Positions 46,867 to 54,343 of a DNA stretch of 64,000 bases are shown here, in pieces. The stretch's first letter is position 1, and the number at the start of each line of letters is the position of its first letter. The translations under genes and the position numbers were made by a program. This stretch comes from Streptomyces sp. Je 1-369 (lineage in GTDB: Bacteria > Actinomycetota > Actinomycetes > Streptomycetales > Streptomycetaceae), in NCBI RefSeq assembly GCF_026810505.1, contig NZ_CP101750.1, forward strand, positions 3,067,254 through 3,131,253, given 5' to 3'. The notes under the pieces were generated by a model. It was not told the origin of the DNA and ran no database searches. It worked only from the letters and a program-made list of their open reading frames with translations.

Positions 46867-49434
46867 GTGCCCGGCACCAATCTGACCCGCGAAGAGGCGC
46901 AGCAGCGGGCGAAGCTGCTCACCGTGGACTCGTACGAGGTCGATCTCGACCTGTCCGGCGCACAGGAGGGAGGCACCTACCGGTCCGTGACCACGGTGCG
47001 CTTCGACTCCGCGGAGGAAGGGGCCGAGACCTTCATCGACCTGGTGGCCCCCGCGGTCCACGAGGTCGTCCTGAACGGCCACGCGCTCGAGGTCGGCGCG
47101 GTGTTCCGCGACTCGCGCATCGCGCTGCGGCACCTTCGGGCCGGTACGAACGAGCTGAAGGTCGTCGCCGACTGCGACTACACCAACACCGGTGAGGGCC
47201 TGCACCGCTTCGTCGACCCGGTCGACCAGCAGGCGTACCTGTACACGCAGTTCGAGGTGCCGGACGCGCGCCGCGTCTTCGCGTCCTTCGAGCAGCCCGA
47301 CCTGAAGGCGACGTTCCAGTTCACCGTGAAGGCGCCGAGCGGCTGGACGGTGATCTCCAACTCGCCGACGCCGGAGCCGAAGGACGACATCTGGACGTTC
47401 GCGCCGACACCGCGCATGTCGACGTACGTGACGGCGCTGATCGTCGGCCCGTACCACTCGGTGCACTCGTCGTACGAGGGTCCCGGCGGCCAGTCCGTGC
47501 CGCTCGGCATCTACTGCCGCCCCTCGCTCGCCGAGTTCCTCGACTCGGACGCGATCTTCGAGGTCACCCGGCAGGGCTTCGACTGGTTCCAGGAGAAGTT
47601 CGACTACGCGTACCCCTTCGCCAAGTACGACCAGCTCTTCGTGCCGGAGTTCAACGCGGGCGCGATGGAGAACGCGGGCGCGGTGACCATCCGCGACCAG
47701 TACGTGTTCCGTTCGAAGGTGACGGACGCGGCGTACGAGGTGCGGGCGGCGACGATCCTGCACGAGCTGGCCCACATGTGGTTCGGCGACCTCGTCACCA
47801 TGGAGTGGTGGAACGACCTGTGGCTGAACGAGTCGTTCGCCACGTACGCCGAGGCCGCCTGCCAGGCGTACGCGCCGGGGTCGAAGTGGCCGCACTCGTG
47901 GACGACGTTCGCCAACTCCATGAAGACGTGGGCGTACCGCCAGGACCAGCTGCCGTCCACGCACCCGATCATGGCCGACATCCGTGACCTGGACGACGTC
48001 CTGGTCAACTTCGACGGCATCACGTACGCGAAGGGCGCGAGCGTCCTGAAGCAGCTCGTCGCCTACGTGGGCGAGGACGAGTTCTTCCAGGGCGTCCAGG
48101 CGTACTTCAAGCGGCACGCCTTCGGCAACACGCGCCTGTCCGACCTCCTCGGCGCGCTCGAGGAGACCAGCGGCCGCGACCTGAAGACGTGGTCGAAGAA
48201 GTGGCTGGAGACGGCGGGCATCAACGTCCTGCGTCCGGTCGTGGACGTCGACACGCGGGGCGTCATCACGTCCTTCGCCGTCAAGCAGGAGGCCCCGGCC
48301 CTGCCCGAGGGCGCCAAGGGCGAGCCGACGCTCCGCCCGCACCGCATCGCCATCGGCTTCTACGACCTCGACGACGCGTCCGGCAAGCTGGTCCGCACGG
48401 ACCGCGTGGAGCTGGACGTCGACGGCGAACTCACGGCCGTGGACGCGCTGGTGGGCAAGGCGCGCCCCGCGGTCATCCTCCTCAACGACGACGACCTGTC
48501 GTACGCGAAGGTCCGCCTGGACAGCGAGTCGCTCGCCTACGTCACCGACCACATCGGGGACTTCGAGGCGTCGCTGCCGCGGGCGCTGTCGTGGGCGTCG
48601 GCGTGGGACATGACGCGCGACGCGGAACTCCCGACGCGCGACTACCTCTCCCTGGTCCTTTCGGGCATCGGCAAGGAGTCCGACATCGGCGTCGTGCAGT
48701 CGCTGCACCGCCAGGTGAAGCTGGCGCTCGACCTGTACGCGGCGCCGGCGGGGCGGGACGCGGCGCTGGAGCGGTGGACTTCGGCAGCCCTCTCCCACCT
48801 CCGCTCGGCGGAGCCGGGCAGCGACCACCAGCTGGCGTGGGCCCGCGCGTTCGCGGCGACGGCCCGCACGGACGAGGAACTCGCCCTCCTGGAGGGCCTG
48901 CTGGACGGCTCGGAGTCTGTGGACGGCCTCGCCGTCGACACGGAGCTCCGGTGGGCGTTCGTGGCGCGGCTCGCGGCGACGGGCCGCCTCGACGAGGCGG
49001 GCATCGCGGCGGAGCTGGAGCGGGACAAGACGGCGGCGGGCGAGCGGCACGCGGCGTACGCGCGGGCCGCGCGGCCCACGGAGGAGGCGAAGGCGGCGGC
49101 GTGGGCATCCGTCGTGGAGTCCGACTCCCTGCCGAACGCGATCCAGGAGGCGGTGATCGGCGGCTTCGTCCAGACCGACCAGCGTGAACTCCTCGCTCCC
49201 TACGCGGAGAAGTTCTTCTCGTCGGTCAAGGGGGCGTGGGACTCGCGCTCCCACGAGATGGCGCAGCAGATCGCCGTCGGGTTGTACCCGTCGCTGCAGA
49301 TCTCCCAGGGGACGCTGGACGCGACGGACGCGTGGCTTGCTTCGGCGGAGCCGTCGGCGGCGTTGCGGCGACTGGTCACGGAGTCCCGTGCGGGTGTTGA
49401 TCGCGCCCTGCGGGCACGGTCGGCGGATCTTTAA
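46867..49434 (+). CDS. pepN: Aminopeptidase N, M1 family (second copy)
   Basis: The protein has 855 residues from GTG 46867, with GAGGAG upstream. The catalytic parts are intact: GAMEN at 265-269, zinc motif HELAH at 299-303 and Glu322 in NESFATY. The C-terminal helical domain is complete. It is a diverged paralogue of the gene at 28603 (both start VPG-N-L-R-E/DEA and share ARRVFAxFEQPDLKA). Two cytosolic copies may differ in peptide preference. An imperfect hairpin and then dispersed repeats follow. Confidence 0.95.
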   Translation: MPGTNLTREEAQQRAKLLTVDSYEVDLDLSGAQEGGTYRSVTTVRFDSAEEGAETFIDLVAPAVHEVVLNGHALEVGAVFRDSRIALRHLRAGTNELKVVADCDYTNTGEGLHRFVDPVDQQAYLYTQFEVPDARRVFASFEQPDLKATFQFTVKAPSGWTVISNSPTPEPKDDIWTFAPTPRMSTYVTALIVGPYHSVHSSYEGPGGQSVPLGIYCRPSLAEFLDSDAIFEVTRQGFDWFQEKFDYAYPFAKYDQLFVPEFNAGAMENAGAVTIRDQYVFRSKVTDAAYEVRAATILHELAHMWFGDLVTMEWWNDLWLNESFATYAEAACQAYAPGSKWPHSWTTFANSMKTWAYRQDQLPSTHPIMADIRDLDDVLVNFDGITYAKGASVLKQLVAYVGEDEFFQGVQAYFKRHAFGNTRLSDLLGALEETSGRDLKTWSKKWLETAGINVLRPVVDVDTRGVITSFAVKQEAPALPEGAKGEPTLRPHRIAIGFYDLDDASGKLVRTDRVELDVDGELTAVDALVGKARPAVILLNDDDLSYAKVRLDSESLAYVTDHIGDFEASLPRALSWASAWDMTRDAELPTRDYLSLVLSGIGKESDIGVVQSLHRQVKLALDLYAAPAGRDAALERWTSAALSHLRSAEPGSDHQLAWARAFAATARTDEELALLEGLLDGSESVDGLAVDTELRWAFVARLAATGRLDEAGIAAELERDKTAAGERHAAYARAARPTEEAKAAAWASVVESDSLPNAIQEAVIGGFVQTDQRELLAPYAEKFFSSVKGAWDSRSHEMAQQIAVGLYPSLQISQGTLDATDAWLASAEPSAALRRLVTESRAGVDRALRARSADL

Positions 49435-49446
49435 CCCCCGCCGGAC

Positions 49447-49480
49447 GGGGCCGCGCAAGGCCCACACCTTGCCCGGCCCC
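49447..49480 (+). terminator. Terminator after the second pepN
   Basis: A 14-bp stem with one mismatch (GGGGCCGCGCAAGG with CCTTGCCCGGCCCC, 6-nt loop) starts 13 bases after the stop. Confidence 0.7.
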
Positions 49481-49499
49481 TCCCGCCTGCGGGCGGCGA

Positions 49500-49730
49500 G
49501 CGGCCGCTCGCGCCGCAGTACCCCTGAACCACCACCGCCCGCCCCTCACCTGCGGGCCGTGGGTGGCCGCTCGCGCAGTTCCCCGCGCCCCTCAACCACC
49601 ACCGGCCGTCCCTCACCTGCGGGTGGTGTCTTGGTTGCTCGCGCAGTTCCTCGCGCCCCTGAACCACACCGGCCGTCCCCCCTCTCCGGGTTGGGTGTGG
49701 TTGCTCGCGCAGTTCCTCGCGCCCCTTAAC
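49500..49730. repeat. Tandem cluster of the dispersed Streptomyces intergenic repeat
   Basis: Four copies of GCTCGCGCAGTTCC[CT]CGCGC type (the first partial) lie near 49506, 49569, 49637 and 49703, spaced 63-68 bases, with similar CCACACCGGCCGTCCC spacers. The 390-base gap 49435-49824 holds nothing else apart from the terminator. Confidence 0.85.
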
Positions 49731-49824
49731 TGCCCCGGCCCCCGGGTATCGGGGAATGGGTGGGTGGGTGGGGAAGCGCCGCGCGGAGCGCGGGGACCGG
49801 GGCTGGGCGGTGCCGGGGGAGTTG

Positions 49825-50736
49825 TCACCCGGCCCGACGAGGAACCGCTTCGCGCAGCGCCGCGAGCACACGCGACACCGCCGCCCCCGTCGCCGCGCCG
49901 CGGCGGACCGCGGCGATCACGTGGCGGGTGGGGTGGTCCTCGGAGAGTTCTCGCATGGTTACGCCGTCCCTGCGTACCGCCGCCATGCGGGGCACCAGGG
50001 CCACGCCCATCCCCGCCTCCACCATCGCGAGGATCGACGTCCAGCCGGAGGCCGAGTGGGCCTGGGTCGGGGTGAAGCCCGCCGCTTCGCAGGCCGCGCG
50101 GGTGATCTCCGACCAGGGCCCGCTGCCGCCGAAGATCCACGGCTCGCCCGCCAGGTCCGCGAGCCGCAGCCCCGGCGCGGACGCCAGGCCGTGGTCGCCG
50201 GGCAGGGCCACGTCCAGCCGGTCCGCGAGCAGGGACTCGCGGCTGAACCTCGTGTCCGCGTCCACCGCCGCCGGTGCCTGGACGGCCAGGGACAGGGCGA
50301 TGTCCACCTCACCGGCCGCGAGGAGTTCGTACGCCTGGGCCGCCTCCGTCTCCCGTACCCGTACGGAGATGCCGGGCGCCGCCTCCCGCAGCGCCCGCAC
50401 CGCGGGGACGACCAGCGCGGGTACCGCAGTCGAGAACGCGCCGACCCGCACCTCCCCCGCCTCCCCCTGCACGTACGCCGTCAACTCCGCGTCGGCTCGC
50501 TCCAGTTGCGCGAAGACCGCCTCCGCGTGCCGCAGCACCAGGTGCGCCGCGTCCGTGAGGCGGACCCGGCGCCCGTGCGCCTCCAGGAGCGGTACGCCGA
50601 GCTGCTTCGCGAGGTTGGACAGTTGCTGCGAGACCGCCGACGGAGTCATCCGCAGCGTGTGCGCCGTCGCCGTCACGGTCCCCCGCTCGCTCAACGTGCG
50701 CAGGATCTGCAGCTTCTTGATGTCCCACTCGCTCAT
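49825..50736 (-). CDS. LysR-family transcriptional regulator
   Basis: The 303-residue protein starts at ATG 50736 (MSEWDIKKLQILRTL); longer starts overlap the EamA gene. The helix-turn-helix is at about 15-60 (GTVTATAHTLRMTPSAVSQQLSNLAKQLG). The effector domain follows from about residue 93 (EVRVGAFSTAVPALVVPAV). It lies 29 bases downstream of the EamA transporter on the same strand, so regulator and transporter are probably cotranscribed, unlike the usual divergent layout. Confidence 0.9.
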   Translation of the reverse strand: MSEWDIKKLQILRTLSERGTVTATAHTLRMTPSAVSQQLSNLAKQLGVPLLEAHGRRVRLTDAAHLVLRHAEAVFAQLERADAELTAYVQGEAGEVRVGAFSTAVPALVVPAVRALREAAPGISVRVRETEAAQAYELLAAGEVDIALSLAVQAPAAVDADTRFSRESLLADRLDVALPGDHGLASAPGLRLADLAGEPWIFGGSGPWSEITRAACEAAGFTPTQAHSASGWTSILAMVEAGMGVALVPRMAAVRRDGVTMRELSEDHPTRHVIAAVRRGAATGAAVSRVLAALREAVPRRAG

Positions 50737-50765
50737 GAGCCCAACGTACCGACTGGTCAGGAGCA

Positions 50766-51698
50766 TCACTTCGTGCGGGCCGCGCCGAGCACCACGCCGC
50801 CCAGGATCAGCCCCATGCACAGCACCTGCAGCCACCCCATCGCCTCGCCGAGCACCGCGAAGGAGAGCAGGGCGACGCAGACCGGCTGGAGGTAGTAGAT
50901 GACCCCCGCGCGGGCCGCGCCGATGACCGAGATCGCCTTGTTCCAGGCGAAGAACGCGACCGCCGAGGACACCACGCCCACGTAGAGGAGCGGGGAGACC
51001 GTGTCGGCGGTCGGCTCGAAGCCGCCCTGCACGGCGTAGCTGGCCACGAAGACGGGAAGCAGCATCAGCGCGCCCAGCACGAACGTCGAGAGGAGGAAGG
51101 GGAGTCCGCCGATCTCCTTGGGCTTGCGCTTGAGCAGTGCGCTGTACGAGCCGAAGGAGAGCGCCGCCGCGATGATCCAGAGGTCGCCGACCGCGAAGTC
51201 CATGTCGAGCGAGCCCTTGCTGACCAGCAGCAGGACCCCCGCACAGGCGACGAGCATGCCGGTGACGCGCCGCGCGCCGAGCCGGGCGCCGCCGAGCCGT
51301 TCGTAGACGGCCATCAGGACCGGCGACGCGGCCATGATCATGCCCATGTTGCCCGCGGTGGTCGTCATACCGGCCTGGTTGACCAGGGTGTTGTAGACGG
51401 TGACGCCCAGCAGGGACGCGACGAGCAGGAACTTGAGGTGCCGGCGGAGCAGTTTCCGCTGCCGCCAGGTCTGCCGTGCCGCGAACGGCGCGACCGCGGC
51501 GATGGCGATGATCCAGCGCCAGAACGCGTGCTGGATGGGCGGCACGCTGTCGTGCAGCGCACGGGAGGTGACGAAGCTGCCCGACCAGACGACGGTGGCG
51601 AGAGCCGCGAGTGCGAGCCCGATGCCGACGGGGCGCGCGGCCGCCTTCGCGGCGGCCGGTGCGGTGCGGGTGGTGGGGGTCTGGTCCAGGACTGCCAC
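50766..51698 (-). CDS. EamA/DMT-family transporter
   Basis: The protein has 310 residues from GTG 51698, preceded by AAGGG. Ten helices form two EamA repeats (GIGLALAALATVVWSGSFVTSRAL and DLWIIAAALSFGSYSALLKRK), ending with ARAGVIYYLQPVCVALLSFAVLGEAMGW. Members export metabolites, amino acids or drugs. The partner LysR gene directly downstream suggests substrate-responsive control. Confidence 0.88.
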   Translation of the reverse strand: MAVLDQTPTTRTAPAAAKAAARPVGIGLALAALATVVWSGSFVTSRALHDSVPPIQHAFWRWIIAIAAVAPFAARQTWRQRKLLRRHLKFLLVASLLGVTVYNTLVNQAGMTTTAGNMGMIMAASPVLMAVYERLGGARLGARRVTGMLVACAGVLLLVSKGSLDMDFAVGDLWIIAAALSFGSYSALLKRKPKEIGGLPFLLSTFVLGALMLLPVFVASYAVQGGFEPTADTVSPLLYVGVVSSAVAFFAWNKAISVIGAARAGVIYYLQPVCVALLSFAVLGEAMGWLQVLCMGLILGGVVLGAARTK

Positions 51699-51775
51699 GG
51701 GGTATCCCTTGCCTCTCTCCCCGTCCGAACGGGGACTCGGTGCGTTGCGGGACTACCGTGACACCTCCCCACCCA

Positions 51776-53254
51776 TCAGGTCCATCGAATCTTTTCGCCG
51801 TATTGCTTCAGGGAAACCGAACAATCTGTTCCCTCCTCCGCCGCCCACGCCACGTACCCGTCGGGGCGCACCAGCACCGTCGTACGGCGGGCGCTCGCCC
51901 AGTGGGCCTGGACCGCACGGCCCGTCTCGCTCTTCTCGCCCCGGGGCGAGATGAGGACGAACTCGCCTGCGCGCAGGGCCTCGTAGAGGCGGCCTTCCTC
52001 GAGTGCGACGTCCGAGATGCGGCGGCCGACCAGCGGGTGCGCACCCTTGGGAGCCGGGTACTTGATACCGATGCCGGTGATCTGGCCCGCCGCCTTGGCG
52101 CGCACCGCGGGCACCGCGTCCGCGAATACGGCGAGGGCGGCGCGGACCGCGCGCGTCCACGGGCGCTTGGCCATCGCGAGCCTGACGAGCCCGCCGCTGC
52201 TGCGGAGCACCGCCTTGCCGACCGGGTGCCGCTCGGCCTCATAGGTGTCAAGGAGGCCGTCCGAAGCGCGGCCCTGGACCGCGGCGGCCAGCTTCCAGCT
52301 CAGGTTCGCGGCGTCCTGCAGCCCCGTGTTCATGCCCTGGCCGCCCGCCGGGGAGTGGACGTGCGCGGCGTCCCCGGCGTGGAAGACGCGGCCCACGCGG
52401 TAGGCGGGCGCCTGGCGCTCGTCGCTGTGGAAGCGGGACATCCAGCGGGCGTCGCGCATGCCGAAGTCACGGCCGAGCGCCTGCCGGACGATGCCCTTGA
52501 CCTCGTCGAGGTCGAGCGGCTCGCTGTCGGGGACGTTGCGCGAGCGGTCCCAGCCGATGACGCGGTGGTAGCCGTCGGCGAAGGGCGCGATGAAGGCGAA
52601 GGCGTCACCGTTGGCGTTGACGGTGAGCAGCGACTCCGGGGGCTCGGCGAGCCGGACGTCCGCGAGGACGAGGGAGCGGATGACGGACCTGCCGGGGAAG
52701 GGCAGGCCGACGGCGGCGCGGACACCGCTGCGCAGCCCGTCGGCCCCGACGACGTACGCGGCGCGCAGCGTGCCGGATCCGACCTCAGCACCGGCACCGG
52801 CACCGGCACCGACCCCGGGGCCGCGGAGTTCGAGCGTGACGCCGTCCGCGTCCTGCGTGAGGCCCGCGACCTCGGTCTCGTACGCGAACCGCACCCCCGC
52901 CTCGACCGCCCGGCGTTCCAGAACGCGTTCGACGTCGTACTGCGGGAGGACAAGGACGTGCCGGAACCGGGAGTGGAGCTGGGTGAGGTCGAGGGCCAGG
53001 CGGCCGAAGAGGCGCAGGTCGGCGAGCGGCTCCCCCTTGGCCTCCAGCTCGTCGGCGAGACCGCGCGCGTCCAGCTGCTCCAGGGTCCGGGCGTGCACGA
53101 CCATCGCCCGCGACAGGTTGCTGATGCCGGGTGCGCGCTTCTCGACGAGGGTGACGGGGACGCCCGCGGTGGCGAGGTCACCGGCGAGGAGCAGTCCGGT
53201 GGGGCCCGCGCCGACCACTACGACGGCGCTGTCGGTCGTACGGGAACTGGTCAT
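51776..53254 (-). CDS. FAD-dependent monooxygenase, rifampicin monooxygenase (Rox)-like
   Basis: The protein has 492 residues from ATG 53254, preceded by AGGAGGCGG. FAD motifs are VVVVGAGPTGLLLAGDLA at the start, VVGADGLRSGVR near 190 and FHAGDAAHVHSPAGGQGMNTGLQDA near 310. A C-terminal thioredoxin-like domain follows, as in Rox and PgaE-type hydroxylases. A short GAGAGAGA run near 145 is a low-complexity loop. The divergent TetR gene and the operator array point to induction by a toxic aromatic compound. Rifamycin is only one possible substrate; the rifamycin-associated element known upstream of some rox genes is not recognised here. Confidence 0.87.
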   Translation of the reverse strand: MTSSRTTDSAVVVVGAGPTGLLLAGDLATAGVPVTLVEKRAPGISNLSRAMVVHARTLEQLDARGLADELEAKGEPLADLRLFGRLALDLTQLHSRFRHVLVLPQYDVERVLERRAVEAGVRFAYETEVAGLTQDADGVTLELRGPGVGAGAGAGAEVGSGTLRAAYVVGADGLRSGVRAAVGLPFPGRSVIRSLVLADVRLAEPPESLLTVNANGDAFAFIAPFADGYHRVIGWDRSRNVPDSEPLDLDEVKGIVRQALGRDFGMRDARWMSRFHSDERQAPAYRVGRVFHAGDAAHVHSPAGGQGMNTGLQDAANLSWKLAAAVQGRASDGLLDTYEAERHPVGKAVLRSSGGLVRLAMAKRPWTRAVRAALAVFADAVPAVRAKAAGQITGIGIKYPAPKGAHPLVGRRISDVALEEGRLYEALRAGEFVLISPRGEKSETGRAVQAHWASARRTTVLVRPDGYVAWAAEEGTDCSVSLKQYGEKIRWT

Positions 53255-53279
53255 GACCGCCTCCTGGTGTGAGCTGTTG

Positions 53280-53376
53280 CCAACGCTTGTTGGTCAACGC
53301 TTGTTGGCCAACGTAGAGCCGTAACCATAAGGTGTCAACGGTTGTTGGCCCACACATGTTGACCTACGCTTGTCGG
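53280..53376. promoter_or_regulatory. Array of four TetR operator-like sites
   Basis: The 14-bp near-palindrome CCAACGCTTGTTGG (arms CCAAC/GTTGG) occurs at 53280-53293. It is followed directly by TCAACGCTTGTTGG (53294-53307), then TCAACGGTTGTTGG (53335-53348) and a weaker CCTACGCTTGTCGG (53363-53376) that ends one base before the TetR start. Sites 1-2 sit next to the monooxygenase start and sites 3-4 next to the TetR start, so one regulator probably represses both genes. Confidence 0.8.
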
Positions 53377-53377
53377 C

Positions 53378-53956
53378 ATGACGGAGAGAGTCACAGACCA
53401 GTCCCCCCGCCGCTCGGACACCACCCGCGCCGGCATCCTCACGGCGGCCCGCGAGCGCTTCGCGGCGGACGGGTACGAACGGGCGACGATCCGCGCCATC
53501 GCCAAGGACGCGCGCATCGACCCGTCGATGGTGATGCGCTACTACGGCAACAAGGAGGGGCTGTTCGCCGCGGCCACCTCGGTGGACCTGCGGCTGCCGG
53601 ACGTCGGCCGGGTGCCGCGCGAAGAGGTGGGGAGGGTGCTCGTGCGGCACTTCCTCGCCGTCTGGGAGGGCGACGGGGTACTCACCGCGCTGCTCCGCGT
53701 GGGCATCACCAACGACACGGGGGCCGAGCGCATGCGGGCCGTCTTCGCGGAGCAGTTGCTGCCGGTGGCGCGCGAGGTCTGCCCCGACCCCGCCGAGGCG
53801 CCGGGCCGGGCCGCGCTCTGCGCGTCACAGCTCCTCGGGCTCGCCCTGACGCGGTACGTGCTGCGGTTCCCGCCGTCCGCCGCGCTGTCCGGCGAGGAGA
53901 TCACGGAGTGGCTCGCGCCGACGCTGCAGCGCTATCTGACGGCTGAGCGGCCGTGA
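53378..53956 (+). CDS. TetR-family transcriptional repressor
   Basis: The 192-residue protein has an N-terminal helix-turn-helix (GILTAARERFAADGYERATIRAIAKDARIDPSMVMRYYGNKEGLFAAA, about 19-65) and a TetR C-terminal ligand domain. The ATG at 53378 has no ribosome site, only operator sequence, immediately upstream, so the message may be leaderless. It is divergent from the Rox-like monooxygenase, its most likely target. Confidence 0.9.
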   Translation: MTERVTDQSPRRSDTTRAGILTAARERFAADGYERATIRAIAKDARIDPSMVMRYYGNKEGLFAAATSVDLRLPDVGRVPREEVGRVLVRHFLAVWEGDGVLTALLRVGITNDTGAERMRAVFAEQLLPVAREVCPDPAEAPGRAALCASQLLGLALTRYVLRFPPSAALSGEEITEWLAPTLQRYLTAERP

Positions 53957-53989
53957 GCCTGTGCGGCCGTGAGCGTATGCGGACGCGAG

Positions 53990-54060
53990 CACGCCGAGGG
54001 CACCCTGCTACGGCGTACGTACGGACGTACATGCGTACGCGACAGGGTGCCCTCGGCGTG
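53990..54060. terminator. Long terminator hairpin between convergent genes
   Basis: A perfect 18-bp stem (53990-54007 with 54043-54060) surrounds a 35-base loop rich in CGTACG palindromes. It separates the TetR gene from the convergent small membrane protein gene. Confidence 0.75.
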
Positions 54061-54086
54061 AAGTGGTGCGTCGGAGCGAGGGCCGG

Positions 54087-54323
54087 TCAGCCCTGCTTCT
54101 GCTGCTTCCGGGACTTGTCGCCGACCATCACGAGGCCCGCGATCACCAGGAACAGCACGATGGGCGCGGCGACGTACAGGCCGAGCGTGTCGATGACGCT
54201 CAGGCCGGGGCCCGGGTCGTCACCGTCGTCGCGCGCCGCGAACGCGGGGGACGACATGAGCAGCATCATCAGCGTCGTGCCGGAGGCCAGGGCGCCGGCG
54301 CGCAGTGCGTTCTTCTTGTCCAC
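54087..54323 (-). CDS. Small exported single-helix protein
   Basis: This 78-residue protein from GTG 54323 has a signal-like N-terminus (DKKNALRAGALASGTTLMMLLMSSPAFA), a short acidic segment (RDDGDDPGP), a second hydrophobic helix (TLGLYVAAPIVLFLVIAGLVMVG) and a basic end. The mature form would be a small membrane protein with a short outside segment. The ribosome site is unclear. It lies 20 bases beyond the malQ stop on the same strand and may be the last gene of that transcript. Function unknown. Confidence 0.65.
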   Translation of the reverse strand: MDKKNALRAGALASGTTLMMLLMSSPAFAARDDGDDPGPGLSVIDTLGLYVAAPIVLFLVIAGLVMVGDKSRKQQKQG

Positions 54324-54343
54324 GGTGCCAACGTAGCGAACTC

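Noticed and set aside
49500..49730. CRISPR-like spacing of repeats
   Set aside because: Units vary, spacers are themselves similar to each other, and no cas genes are present; it is a dispersed intergenic repeat.
52780..52815. Gly-Ala repeat in the Rox-like enzyme as a domain linker of interest
   Set aside because: It is a short low-complexity loop without sign of function.
51776..53956. Rifamycin-associated element upstream of the Rox-like gene
   Set aside because: I could not find a sequence resembling it; the repeated TetR-type palindromes explain the region.
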